Source: Bordetella genomosp. 9
GTDB taxonomy: Bacteria; Pseudomonadota; Gammaproteobacteria; Burkholderiales; Burkholderiaceae_B
Length of the DNA: 64,000 nucleotides
Reading direction: 5' to 3'
NCBI RefSeq assembly: GCF_002261425.1
Contig: NZ_NEVJ01000003.1
Span: forward strand, 186,001 to 250,000
Part shown: in pieces, positions 53,225 to 61,804 of the stretch
Layout of the letters: every line of letters starts with the position of its first letter
Numbering within the stretch: position 1 is the first letter of the stretch
The notes under the pieces: generated by a model
Seen by the model: the letters and a program-made list of their open reading frames with translations, nothing else
Database searches by the model: none
Told to the model about the DNA's origin: nothing
Translations under genes and position numbers: made by a program

Positions 53225-54883
53225 TTCGACAGACGACGTATTCATGGGCGGCAACGGCGCCAGACCCGCCCTGGCCAGCGCGGCATTGGCATGCGGCAGC
53301 CAGGTGTTGTAGCGCAGCTCCAGTCCCAGCCTGACGCCCATGTTCAGCCGCGCCTGTTCGCTGCCGGATGCCCCGACCGCATCCAGGCGCTCGGCCAGGC
53401 GTTCCTCCAGCCCATCGAGGCCGGCGTGGAGTTCGGCTTCAGCCTCGGCGCATTGCTGCGGGCCCATCTGCCGCCGCACTTCCAGCAGGAAGGGCGCGAA
53501 ATCCAGCATCAGGTATTCATGGAACCACTGCTGCTCGACGTTGAGGATGGCGTCGCGTGCCCTTGAGATGTCTTCGCGCGTGACGGGACTCAGGCTCGGG
53601 AAGTTTATCTCCTGGACGCTGAGCGGCAGGTCCAGTTCCTTGAGCAGGCTGACGTGATAGTCGAGCATGATTTCAATCGGATCGAATGGGATCTGCACGC
53701 TCGCGGCGGCTTGCGCGGATTGTCCCGGTTGGCCCGGTTGTCCCGGTTGTCCCGGTTGGCCCGGCCGGGCCGGTTGCGCTGGCCAGGGCTGGCGCGGCAT
53801 CAGCACACGGCGCTGTTGCAGCCGATCGCGGTTCAGCTTGTGCAGCGCGATGATCTTGTCCTGCGCGATCGCTTCGATCATGTCCATGCGCAGGGTGTCC
53901 AGGCCCAGCTTGACGATGACGGACAGCTCGCCCGCAAACTTGCCGGCCAGGACGTCTTCCTTGAGCATCAGCATTTTCAGCCGGTTCCATGTCAGCAGGG
54001 CGTTGTCGCGGCACATGTTCGTGCCTTCTTCGCAGATCCGGAAGGCCTCCGCGCGCAGGTTCTCGCGGCCGGGCTGCGCGGCCTGTTCCAGCCAGCGGGC
54101 GACCTCGACGCGCGTGGCCGGCGCCGCGTAGATGTGCGAAAACGTCAGGGTGCGCAGGAAGCTGTCGAAGACGGCGACCGCTGACCGATCGCCGGCGGCG
54201 GTCCGCGCGATGTCGCGCCAGCGCGCCGTCAATTCGGGATTGGCCTGGCCTATCCATTGTTCTACGATCGCGCACAGCGACCGTGGCGGGTCGGCCCGTT
54301 GGCCCACGGCATGGGGAGGCGGCCCTGGCGGCGCGTAGCGGATGACGCGATTGCTGGCCTGACGCGGATGCAGGCGGGGCTGGCGTATCGGCCCGCCGGC
54401 CGTGGGTGGGGCCGACGATGAGGTGGCAGCGGCGCCCGATGGCGTGCCGAAGTAGTGCTGGCATAGCAGGCGCAGTTGTGCGCGCGCGCCGGCGGCGACC
54501 GCCGCGCGCAATGCGTCAAGGTTCTGCGAACCGGCGGCGGGCGATTGCATGGCCTGCGCCGCGGCGCCCGCCGGCGGCGGCATGGAAATGACGGGAACGG
54601 CCGCCACACCGGCGCCGAAGTCCAGCATGGGATGGCAGCCCAGTTGTTCCGTCACCGCGCGCAGCTGGCGCAACGCGGCGGCGCCGTAGTCGGTGGCATG
54701 CAGCTCGCGCAGGTGCGCTTCCGCTGCCATCAACAGCGGCGCGGCGGGATCGCCTATCACCACCGCGTGCAGCAGGTCCGCGAAACAGACCACGCGGGCC
54801 TGGTCGCCGGTCCCCTGGGCGGGCGGGTCGGCAAGCGGCGGCGTCAAAGGGGAAGGTGCGTTTCCGCGCGGGGGGATGTTCAA
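53195..54883 (-). CDS. NEL-type E3 ubiquitin ligase effector without leucine-rich repeats
   Basis: Protein of 562 aa with a TTG start at 54883 after AGGAG. Residues 1-200 are Pro/Ala/Gly-rich with no LRRs. Residues about 200-545 read as the NEL domain of IpaH/SspH/SlrP effectors. FDSFLRTLT, VARWLEQ and MCRDNALLTWNRLK match the family; Cys291 with Asp293 corresponds to the catalytic CxD. LGLDTLRMDMIEAIAQDK, SLSPVTREDISRARDAI and WFHEYLMLDFAPF follow in family order. A PGQ-repeat linker (371-388) interrupts the domain. Such ligases ubiquitinate host proteins after type III secretion. In known members the LRRs select substrate and inhibit the ligase, so control here must differ. Confidence 0.85.
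   Translation of the reverse strand: MNIPPRGNAPSPLTPPLADPPAQGTGDQARVVCFADLLHAVVIGDPAAPLLMAAEAHLRELHATDYGAAALRQLRAVTEQLGCHPMLDFGAGVAAVPVISMPPPAGAAAQAMQSPAAGSQNLDALRAAVAAGARAQLRLLCQHYFGTPSGAAATSSSAPPTAGGPIRQPRLHPRQASNRVIRYAPPGPPPHAVGQRADPPRSLCAIVEQWIGQANPELTARWRDIARTAAGDRSAVAVFDSFLRTLTFSHIYAAPATRVEVARWLEQAAQPGRENLRAEAFRICEEGTNMCRDNALLTWNRLKMLMLKEDVLAGKFAGELSVIVKLGLDTLRMDMIEAIAQDKIIALHKLNRDRLQQRRVLMPRQPWPAQPARPGQPGQPGQPGQPGQSAQAAASVQIPFDPIEIMLDYHVSLLKELDLPLSVQEINFPSLSPVTREDISRARDAILNVEQQWFHEYLMLDFAPFLLEVRRQMGPQQCAEAEAELHAGLDGLEERLAERLDAVGASGSEQARLNMGVRLGLELRYNTWLPHANAALARAGLAPLPPMNTSSVELRPWGTHTR
53722..53775. repeat. Nine-base minisatellite inside the NEL gene
   Basis: Six units of nine bases (GTCCCGGTT and GGCCCGGTT variants) encode Pro-Gly-Gln repeats on the minus strand. 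The unit differs by one base from the GTCCCGGAT unit at 40267-40437 but is read in another frame, giving PGQ here and GTS there. Confidence 0.85.
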
Positions 54884-55017
54884 GTCGGGCTCCTGCTGGG
54901 CGGTCGCCGCCGCCGCGAAGGCGGCGTGACGGAGGGGATGTCGGGAAGCGACGTCGGGCGGCGAAGTACGGTGGCGATGTCAGGCGGCGATGTCGGGGCG
55001 GACTATCGAAATGGCGT

Positions 55018-55045
55018 TGAGTAGCAGTCCCCCATCGAAAGTTCT
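55018..55045 (-). promoter_or_regulatory. Degenerate hrp-box-like element for the NEL gene
   Basis: Minus strand: AGAACT (55045-55040), 15 bases, CTACTCA (55024-55018), reading toward the NEL start 134 bases away. The ACTCA block is identical to that of the two paralogues, while the -35 block differs from GGAACC at both ends. It is weaker evidence than the two plus-strand boxes. The remaining 273-base gap shows only imperfect GATGTC/CGGCGA repeats. Confidence 0.4.
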
Positions 55046-55106
55046 TGCCGGCCATTCCGAGGCCGCGTCTATGGGGGGATCGCAGGATCGCGGCACGGCG
55101 GCAGCC

Positions 55107-55133
55107 GGAACCGGAAGCCGGCGGAGTTACTCA
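55107..55133 (+). promoter_or_regulatory. hrp-box-like element for the 917-aa gene
   Basis: GGAACC (55107-55112), 14 bases, TTACTCA (55127-55133), ending 23 bases before the ATG. Blocks and spacing are the same as upstream of the 948-aa gene, while the spacer sequences differ (GCCGCATGTCACGG against GGAAGCCGGCGGAG). That suggests selection on the two blocks rather than simple duplication. Confidence 0.65.
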
Positions 55134-55156
55134 GCGCTCTTGGTCCAGGAGTCCCC

Positions 55157-57910
55157 ATGCCACTTTCCTTTTCGCCCGCCGCCGCGACGCCCGCGTATGG
55201 CTTTCTGCCGGCCTTCTTCGAACCCCGGCAAACGGCCGCACCGGACGATGTCGCGCGCGAACCCGGCCGGAGTGCATCGCACACCAGTTATGAGCCGAGC
55301 CGCGACGGATCGCATCAGGCGTTCTGCAATGGCCCGCGGTTCGCCCAATACCGTGGGGAAGTGCGCCGGAACATGGAGTACATCGCCGCCACCTGCCGGA
55401 GGCTGAAGATGGACGACGCGGTCGTCATGGATATGCGCTTTCGCCAGTTCTATGAGCGCCGTTTCGAACAGGCCTATTTCGTGGCCCATGCCGAGATCCT
55501 GGACGGCGCCGTCAAGCGCTCGTTCGACACGATCTGCGCGATGCTCGCGGATCCGCGCATGCGCCCGGAACACCTGGTGGCGGCGATACGCAATCTATCG
55601 TTGGGCATCGGCGTGTGCGCGCCGGGCGTGGCCGGCAATGTGATCGAGGTCGAAGCCGATCTGTCGCTGACCCTGGGCGGCCTGCGCAGCCGCCTGTGGC
55701 AGGCCAAGCATCGCGTGGTCCGCGCGGTCCTGCAGGAAGCCGTCACGGAACGATATAGGACAGAACCCAATTTCCGCGGCAACCAGCAGCATTACGTGAA
55801 CAAGGCATGGGACCACCTCGCCGACGCGGTGGGGCTGGCGCGCGTCGGCGATCCGCTCGCGCCGTGGATGGGCTCGGAATTCCTGGCGAGCTGCCGCGCC
55901 AAGGTCCTGGCGGCCCTGACGCCAGACCGTATCGCGTCGACGATCGCCCAGGATCTGCTGTCCGGGTTCCGCAGCGCGGTGCTGGAAGATGCGGCGGCGT
56001 CTTCCGGCGCCTGTACGAGCGCGCGAACGGAGTCCTTCGGCGCGGTCTTCCGGGGGATCAGGCAGGAGCTTGGCCTGGCCGATGAACAACTGAGCCTGCA
56101 CGCCTTCGTACGGCTCGATGCCGATGGCGAGCGCTACGACGTGCTGGACGATCCTTCGCTCATCGCGGTGGATCTGCTGAAGGCCATGGCCAGCCAGGGC
56201 CTGTTGGCGGGCGTGCCCGTGCCGGTGGGCGAGCCCGTGGAGCACGATGGCCGGTATCTGGCGCGTTATCGCTACGGCACGCTGGTGTCGTGGCGGCTGT
56301 GGCGCGCGTCGGCGGGCGAGGGCGCGATGTCATGGCGCGACCACGATGACGTCGAAGCCATCGACATCACCGACTTGGGGGAATGGTCCGACCTCGTGCT
56401 GCCGCCCGCCGCGGCGGTGCGTCGGCTGCTGGCCAGCGACGATCCCGCCGACCTGATGCGGGTGCAGGCCCGCTGGCTGGGGACAGCGCAGGACATCCTG
56501 GCCCTGCTGCGGCGCCTGGACCCGGAGCAGGCGAACCAATACCTGCTGCGGGATAGCCACTACCTGCGGACCGAGCTGCCGCCAGCCGAACGAGAGCGCT
56601 TCGCGCGCGAGGCCGTGCGACGCTGGGAGCAGGGCAAGGCGATCGCCAGCGCCTGGTATGCCGAGACCGGCCTGATCAACCTCCTGCCTCGCGACCAGGC
56701 CGTGCAAGCCCTGCAGGAGCGGCTGCCCCATGCGATCGAGCTGCCGGTCAACCAGCGCCGGCGCTGGATGGACGAAGTCATGCACCTGGGCGAGCCCGCG
56801 AAGGTCCTGGCGCGCGCGTGGTACCCCGATCCCTGGACCTTGCTGGCCGAGAAGAATCCCGAAACCGCGCGGACCCGGCTGCAGCATTGGCTGGAGAGCA
56901 ACAATGCCGCCGCCATCGACGCGGTGCGGGAACTCATGACGGAAGACTGGACCATCCACGCCGACCGGAGCCGGCTGGGCAATGCGATTGCCCACACCTT
57001 CAGGGGCTACGACGGCAACCATCTGCTCAGATCCCTGGCCCGCGCGACGGGTAGCGCCGGCGCGGGCGCGCTGCACCGGCTGCTGCGTCATCTGCTGGCG
57101 ATGCCCGGCTTGCGCGAGATGGTCGCCCAGGGCCTGCCCGGCCTGTTCCACGATCCGGGCGCGTTTCGTTCAGACGTGACGGAAATCGCCCTGAAGCGCG
57201 ATGCGTCGACGATGGCGGCGCTGCATCGCATGCTGGTCGACGAAGCGATCCAGCCGGCGATCCGGCATTGCATGCTGGCGATCCTGGCGGGCACGCATCC
57301 CGGCAGCGAGAAGCTGATATGGCATGCCTTGTGCGCCGGCAAGGCCGGGATCATCAAGGCTTATGGCGCCTTGCTGGCCGACGTCGTGGCCGCGGAGCCG
57401 AAAATCGCCGCGCAACTGCCCAGGCTGCTCATGCCGAACGTGGACACCACGGCGGCGCCCGGCCGCTACCACGGCCTGTTGCAGGCCTCCAGGAACGGCG
57501 CGGTCGCCGCCATCCAGGAGTACGGCGCGGTGCTGACGCACCCCGCGATACTGCCGCACGTCGTCGAGTCGATGCCGCGCTTCATCCTGGGCGCGCCGAA
57601 CACCGGCATCTGGTGGGCGGAACGGCGCGTGTCGCTGGAGCTGCTGTTCAATCCCAGGCTGCCCGGTTACGCGGACTGTGTCATGTTGGCCGCGCATCCG
57701 CGGGTGTTCCCGCGCGTGCTGGCCGCGCTGCCGCGCGACGCCACGATCATCCGCGCCCGATTGCGCCAGCATGCGGCGGCGCTGGGGCCGGCCGCTACCG
57801 CGGCGGGCGCCGGCGCGGTAGCGGAACCGGGACCGCCCGCGCGCCGGGCGGCTCCCGCGCCGACGGGGCCGGTCCGATACTGGATCGACCGCATGTTCCA
57901 GCGCTTTTGA
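55157..57910 (+). CDS. Candidate type III effector-like protein, 917 aa, paralogue B
   Basis: Paralogue of the 948-aa protein along its length; no named family recognised. It has a Ser/Pro/Ala-rich N-terminus (1-45) with the shared YGFLPAF motif and no Sec signal. Conserved blocks fall at 47-160 and 240-345 (SCRAKVLAALTPDRIA against ACRAKATAALAPDRIA; DDPSLIAVDLLKAM). Central repeats carry ASAWYAETGLINLL and LGEPAKVLARAWYPDPWTLL (495-565). The tail repeats are HALCAGKAGIIKAYGALL and LLQASRNGAVAAIQEYGAVL, followed by HPAILPHV shared with A. A Pro/Ala-rich stretch precedes the basic end WIDRMFQRF. Inferred to be a secreted effector. Confidence 0.8.
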   Translation: MPLSFSPAAATPAYGFLPAFFEPRQTAAPDDVAREPGRSASHTSYEPSRDGSHQAFCNGPRFAQYRGEVRRNMEYIAATCRRLKMDDAVVMDMRFRQFYERRFEQAYFVAHAEILDGAVKRSFDTICAMLADPRMRPEHLVAAIRNLSLGIGVCAPGVAGNVIEVEADLSLTLGGLRSRLWQAKHRVVRAVLQEAVTERYRTEPNFRGNQQHYVNKAWDHLADAVGLARVGDPLAPWMGSEFLASCRAKVLAALTPDRIASTIAQDLLSGFRSAVLEDAAASSGACTSARTESFGAVFRGIRQELGLADEQLSLHAFVRLDADGERYDVLDDPSLIAVDLLKAMASQGLLAGVPVPVGEPVEHDGRYLARYRYGTLVSWRLWRASAGEGAMSWRDHDDVEAIDITDLGEWSDLVLPPAAAVRRLLASDDPADLMRVQARWLGTAQDILALLRRLDPEQANQYLLRDSHYLRTELPPAERERFAREAVRRWEQGKAIASAWYAETGLINLLPRDQAVQALQERLPHAIELPVNQRRRWMDEVMHLGEPAKVLARAWYPDPWTLLAEKNPETARTRLQHWLESNNAAAIDAVRELMTEDWTIHADRSRLGNAIAHTFRGYDGNHLLRSLARATGSAGAGALHRLLRHLLAMPGLREMVAQGLPGLFHDPGAFRSDVTEIALKRDASTMAALHRMLVDEAIQPAIRHCMLAILAGTHPGSEKLIWHALCAGKAGIIKAYGALLADVVAAEPKIAAQLPRLLMPNVDTTAAPGRYHGLLQASRNGAVAAIQEYGAVLTHPAILPHVVESMPRFILGAPNTGIWWAERRVSLELLFNPRLPGYADCVMLAAHPRVFPRVLAALPRDATIIRARLRQHAAALGPAATAAGAGAVAEPGPPARRAAPAPTGPVRYWIDRMFQRF

Positions 57911-57921
57911 CGCCAGCGGCG

Positions 57922-59391
57922 TTACGCGCCGATGTCGACGCACAGGTATTTCAGCTCCACATACTCGTCCAGGCCATGGCGCGAACCTTCGCGGCCCAGG
58001 CCGGACTGCTTGACGCCGCCGAAGGGGCCGACCTCGTTGGAGATCAGTCCGGTGTTGATGCCGACGATGCCGTATTCGAGTCCTTCCGATACCCGCCACA
58101 CGCGCGCGTTGTCGCGGGTGTAGAAGTACGCCGCCAGGCCGAAGATGGTGTCGTTCGCGAGCTTCAGGGCTTCTTCCTCGGTATCGAACCTGAACAGGGG
58201 CGCGACCGGGCCGAAGGTTTCCTCGCGCGCGAACAGCATGGATTGGGTCACGTCGCGCACCACGGTCGGTTCGAAGAACGTGCCGCCCAGCGCATGGGCC
58301 TTGCCGCCGGTGACGACTTTCGCGCCGGCGCGGGTCGCGTCGTCGATATGTTCGCGGACTTTCTTCACCGCGTTTTCGTCGATCAGCGGTCCTTGCGTGA
58401 CGCCTTTTTCGAAGCCGTCGCCGACCTTCATCGCGGCCACTTTTTCGGCCAGCCGCCGGGCGACCTGATCGTAGATGCCGGACTGCACGTAGATGCGGTT
58501 CGCGCAGACGCAGGTCTGGCCCGCATTGCGGAACTTGGAGGCGAGTATGCCTTCCACGGCCTTGTCCAGGTCGGCATCGTCGAACACGATGAAAGGCGCG
58601 TTGCCGCCCAGCTCCAGCGACAGTTTCTTGATGGTGGGCGCGCATTGCGCCATCAGCTTGCGGCCGACTTCGGTGGAGCCCGTGAAGCTGAGCTTGCGCA
58701 CGATCTCGCTTTCGCAGAGCGCGGCGCCGATATCGCTGGAGCTGCCGGTGATGACGTGCATGACGCCCGCCGGCACGCCGGCTTCCTCGGCCAGCACCGC
58801 CAGCGCCAGCGCGGTCAGCGGCGTCTGCTGCGCGGGCTTGACGATCATGGTGCAGCCGGCCGCCAGGGCCGGGCCCAGCTTGCGCGTGATCATGGCCGCC
58901 GGGAAATTCCACGGCGTGATGGCGGCGGTAACCCCGACCGGCTGCTTCAGCACCATCATGCGCTGGCCGGCCTTGGGGCTTTGCAGGACTTCGCCGTCCA
59001 TGCGCTTGGCTTCTTCGGCGAACCATTCCAGGAAGGAGGCGGCATAGCCGATTTCGCCGGCGGCTTCCGTGATCGGCTTGCCTTGTTCGGCGGTCATGAT
59101 GGCCGCCAGGTCCTGCTGGTGCTGCATCATCAACTGGGCCCAGCGCTGCAGGATGATCGCGCGCTCCTTGGCCGGGCGGGCGGCCCAGGCCGGCAGGGCG
59201 GCCGCCGCGCGTTCGATGGCGTGTTCGGTTTCCGCACGGCCCAGTTTGGGGACCGCCACGATGATGTCGCCCGTGGAAGGATTGTTCACGGGAATGGTCG
59301 GGCCCTTGCCAGCCTCATGCCATTTGCCGTCGATGTAGCAGGCGCTGCGCAGCAGGTCGGGGCGGGCGAGTCGTTGGGTCAATGCATTCAC
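57922..59391 (-). CDS. gabD: NAD(P)-dependent succinate-semialdehyde dehydrogenase type (GabD-like)
   Basis: Aldehyde dehydrogenase of 489 aa; the GTG at 59391 follows AGGAG, and upstream in-frame codons lie in the promoter region. Family motifs are AITPWNFPAAMITRKLGPALAAGC, LELGGNAPFIVFDDADLD and the catalytic cysteine in GQTCVCANR (near residue 293). VTQSMLFAREETFGPVAPLFRF and PFGGVKQSGLGREGS also match the GabD group. It oxidises succinate semialdehyde or a related aldehyde acid. It is divergent from a Bug receptor operon, suggesting related substrates. Confidence 0.92.
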   Translation of the reverse strand: MNALTQRLARPDLLRSACYIDGKWHEAGKGPTIPVNNPSTGDIIVAVPKLGRAETEHAIERAAAALPAWAARPAKERAIILQRWAQLMMQHQQDLAAIMTAEQGKPITEAAGEIGYAASFLEWFAEEAKRMDGEVLQSPKAGQRMMVLKQPVGVTAAITPWNFPAAMITRKLGPALAAGCTMIVKPAQQTPLTALALAVLAEEAGVPAGVMHVITGSSSDIGAALCESEIVRKLSFTGSTEVGRKLMAQCAPTIKKLSLELGGNAPFIVFDDADLDKAVEGILASKFRNAGQTCVCANRIYVQSGIYDQVARRLAEKVAAMKVGDGFEKGVTQGPLIDENAVKKVREHIDDATRAGAKVVTGGKAHALGGTFFEPTVVRDVTQSMLFAREETFGPVAPLFRFDTEEEALKLANDTIFGLAAYFYTRDNARVWRVSEGLEYGIVGINTGLISNEVGPFGGVKQSGLGREGSRHGLDEYVELKYLCVDIGA

Positions 59392-59539
59392 GGATGGTCT
59401 CCTGGTATTGGCGCCGGCGGCCGTGCCGTCGCGTGGGTTCGAGAGGGTCTCGCGTTGCGAATCCAGTTCTATGGTAAGCCCTGCGGCGCCGTCTCGCCGA
59501 AAGGTCGTCCCCGTTTTAGCCTTGCTTCCGCCATTTTTG

Positions 59540-59555
59540 TATGCAAAGATATGCA
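59540..59555. promoter_or_regulatory. Direct repeat TATGCA with ten-base periodicity
   Basis: TATGCA at 59540-59545 and again at 59550-59555, one helical turn apart, in an AT-rich patch of the gap between gabD and the Bug receptor. It would place two recognition halves on the same DNA face. No regulator gene is adjacent, so the binding protein is unknown. Confidence 0.4.
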
Positions 59556-59622
59556 TTAACCATATCGATGGCGCGCCGCTACCCGGTCAGCGCCGGACGT
59601 CCAACGACAGGAGACACAGCAA

Positions 59623-60615
59623 GTGTTCAAGACGCGGTTTCTATCCCGGCGCCTTTGCCTGATGGCGGCGATTGCCGCCATGCTTCCGGCCCTGGCCACG
59701 GCCCAAGGCGCCGCCGGCGGCTATCCGGACAAGCCGATACGGCTGATCGTCCCGTTCGCGCCCGGCGGCGGCACGGACAGCATCGCGCGCGACATGGCGC
59801 GCACCCTGGGCGAAAAACTGGGCCAGGCGATCGTGGTCGAGAACCGCGGCGGCGGCGGCGGCGCGATCGGCGCCAACCTGGTGGCGCATGCGGCGCCGGA
59901 CGGCTATACGCTGTTGTTCGCCACGTCGACCTTCGTGACCAACGCCGCGGCGGAAGGCACCACCCTGTACGACGTGGAGAAATCCTTCCAGCCCATCGCC
60001 ATGATCGGCCGCGGGCCGCTGCTGGTCGTCACCAACAAGGACGTGCCGGTCGACAACGTCGCGCAATTGCGCGAACTGGCGCTGAAGAAGCCCAACGAGA
60101 TCAATTTCTGCTCGGCCGGCAACGGCAGCATCAACCATATGTCGGGCGAGCTGTTCAAGCAGCGCGCCGGCGTGCAGATGATCCACGTGCCTTACAAGGG
60201 CAGCGGTCCCGCCACGCTGGATCTGCTGGCCGGGCGCGTGCAGGTGTTCTTCGCCACCGTGCCGACCATCCTGCCGCAGGTCAAGGACGGCCGCGTCAAG
60301 CTGCTGGCCGTGACGAGCAAGGCGCGTTCGCCGCTGTTCCCCGATACGCCCACGATGGCCGAGGCCGGCATTCCGGATTTCGACGTCAGCACGTGGTGGG
60401 GCGTGCTCGCGCCGGCCGGCACGCCGCCGGAAGTGATCGCCAGGCTGAACGCCGCCGTGAACGATGCGGCGGCGGCCAAGCTGGTCAGCCAGCGCCTGAC
60501 CGACGAAGGCGCGCAATCGTTCAAGGGCTCCCCGGCGGATTTCGGCGGCGTCCTGCATAGCGAACTGGCCCTGTGGAAGGGCGTGGTCAAGCAGTCGGGC
60601 ATGAAGCTGGATTGA
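59623..60615 (+). CDS. Bug/TctC family receptor protein
   Basis: Periplasmic receptor of 330 aa; the GTG at 59623 follows AGGAGACACAGC. The signal peptide ends LATAQG near residue 28. Bug motifs are YPDKPIRLIVPFAPGGGTD, IVVENRGGGGGAIG, FCSAGNGSINHMSGELF and VPYKGSGPATLDLLAG. It is followed by a dehydrogenase and a lyase for small dicarboxylates, so a malate, tartrate or dimethylmalate-like ligand is plausible. Confidence 0.94.
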   Translation: MFKTRFLSRRLCLMAAIAAMLPALATAQGAAGGYPDKPIRLIVPFAPGGGTDSIARDMARTLGEKLGQAIVVENRGGGGGAIGANLVAHAAPDGYTLLFATSTFVTNAAAEGTTLYDVEKSFQPIAMIGRGPLLVVTNKDVPVDNVAQLRELALKKPNEINFCSAGNGSINHMSGELFKQRAGVQMIHVPYKGSGPATLDLLAGRVQVFFATVPTILPQVKDGRVKLLAVTSKARSPLFPDTPTMAEAGIPDFDVSTWWGVLAPAGTPPEVIARLNAAVNDAAAAKLVSQRLTDEGAQSFKGSPADFGGVLHSELALWKGVVKQSGMKLD

Positions 60616-60691
60616 AGCGCCGGCCGCGCCGGCGTGGCGCGGCGGCGGGCCAGTCCCGCGGCCTTGCATCCATCCCTATCGAGGAAATCAC

Positions 60692-61747
60692 ATGAAAATC
60701 GTAGTGTTGCCCGGCGACGGGATCGGTCCGGAAACCATGGCGGTTGCCGTCGACGTATTGCAAGCCGTCGACCGGCGTTTCGGTCTGGGCCTGCAACTGG
60801 ATCACGACATTGCCGGCCACGAGAGCCTGAAGCGCCATGGCGCGACGGTCACGCCGGCCCTGCTGGAGAAGGTGCGCGCCGCCGACGGGCTGATGCTGGG
60901 CCCGATGTCGACGTACGACTTCAAGGACGAGGCCAAGGGCGAAATCAATCCGTCGATGTACTTTCGCAAGAAGCTGGACCTCTACGCCAACATCCGGCCG
61001 GCGCGCACCTACAAGGGCGTGCCGGTACGCCTGGGCGAATTCGATCTGGTCGTCGTGCGTGAAAACACCGAAGGCTTCTACGCCGATCGCAACATCGAGT
61101 CCGGCGGCAGCGAAATGCTGATCACGCCCGACGTGGTCGTATCTCTGCGCCGGATCACCCGCCTGTGCTGCGAGCGCATCGCGCGCTCGGCCTTCGAACT
61201 GGCGATGACGCGCAAGAAGCACGTCACCATCGTCCACAAGGCGAACGTGCTGAAGATGGGCGACGGCATGTTCATTGACGAGTGCCATAAGGTCGGCAAG
61301 GAATTCCCGGAAGTGCGGGTCGACGACGTGATCGTGGACGCCATGATGGCGCACGTGGTGCGCGCGCCGGACCGCTACGACGTCGTGGTCACCACCAATA
61401 TGTTCGGCGACATCCTGTCGGACCTGACGGCGGAAATGTCGGGCAGCCTGGGCCTGGGCGGGTCGCTCAATGCCGGCCGCGAACACGCCATGGGCCAGGC
61501 CGCGCACGGTTCGGCGCCGGATATCGCCGGCCAGAACGTCGCCAACCCGGCGTCGCAGGTGCTGTCGGCCGCCATGCTGCTGAACTGGTACGGGCAGCGC
61601 AAGGGCAAGCAGGCCTTCGTGCAGGCCGCATCGGCCATCGAGCAGGCGCTGGCCGACGCGGTCGCGGCCCGCGAATGCACCAAGGACGTGGGCGGCACCC
61701 TGGGCACCCGCGAAACGGGCGCCGCCTGGGTCAAGCGACTGGGCTGA
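60692..61747 (+). CDS. Isocitrate/isopropylmalate/tartrate dehydrogenase family protein
   Basis: Beta-decarboxylating dehydrogenase of 351 aa. It opens KIVVLPGDGIGPETM. Substrate and metal motifs are YANIRPARTY, VVRENTEGFYADRN, the lysine in HKANVLKMGDGMF and NMFGDILSDLTAEMSGSLG; HGSAPDIAGQNVANP binds the cofactor. The length suits isopropylmalate or tartrate dehydrogenase rather than isocitrate dehydrogenase. Context beside a Bug receptor and a PEP-mutase-family lyase suggests a catabolic role, not leucine synthesis. Confidence 0.9.
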   Translation: MKIVVLPGDGIGPETMAVAVDVLQAVDRRFGLGLQLDHDIAGHESLKRHGATVTPALLEKVRAADGLMLGPMSTYDFKDEAKGEINPSMYFRKKLDLYANIRPARTYKGVPVRLGEFDLVVVRENTEGFYADRNIESGGSEMLITPDVVVSLRRITRLCCERIARSAFELAMTRKKHVTIVHKANVLKMGDGMFIDECHKVGKEFPEVRVDDVIVDAMMAHVVRAPDRYDVVVTTNMFGDILSDLTAEMSGSLGLGGSLNAGREHAMGQAAHGSAPDIAGQNVANPASQVLSAAMLLNWYGQRKGKQAFVQAASAIEQALADAVAARECTKDVGGTLGTRETGAAWVKRLG

Positions 61748-61804
61748 GGCGCGATCCGTATCATTGATGAATACCTTTCATTACTGAACGGACGCCATGC
61801 GCGT

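Noticed and set aside
53195..54883. Reading the N-terminal half of the NEL protein as a degenerate LRR domain
   Set aside because: No repeating LxxLxLxxN/C pattern is visible; the region is Pro/Ala/Gly-rich with scattered helices.
49739..57910. Type III secretion apparatus or chaperone genes within the island
   Set aside because: None of the four genes resembles a needle, export-gate, ATPase or small acidic chaperone protein. The 166-aa protein is not acidic enough to call a chaperone.
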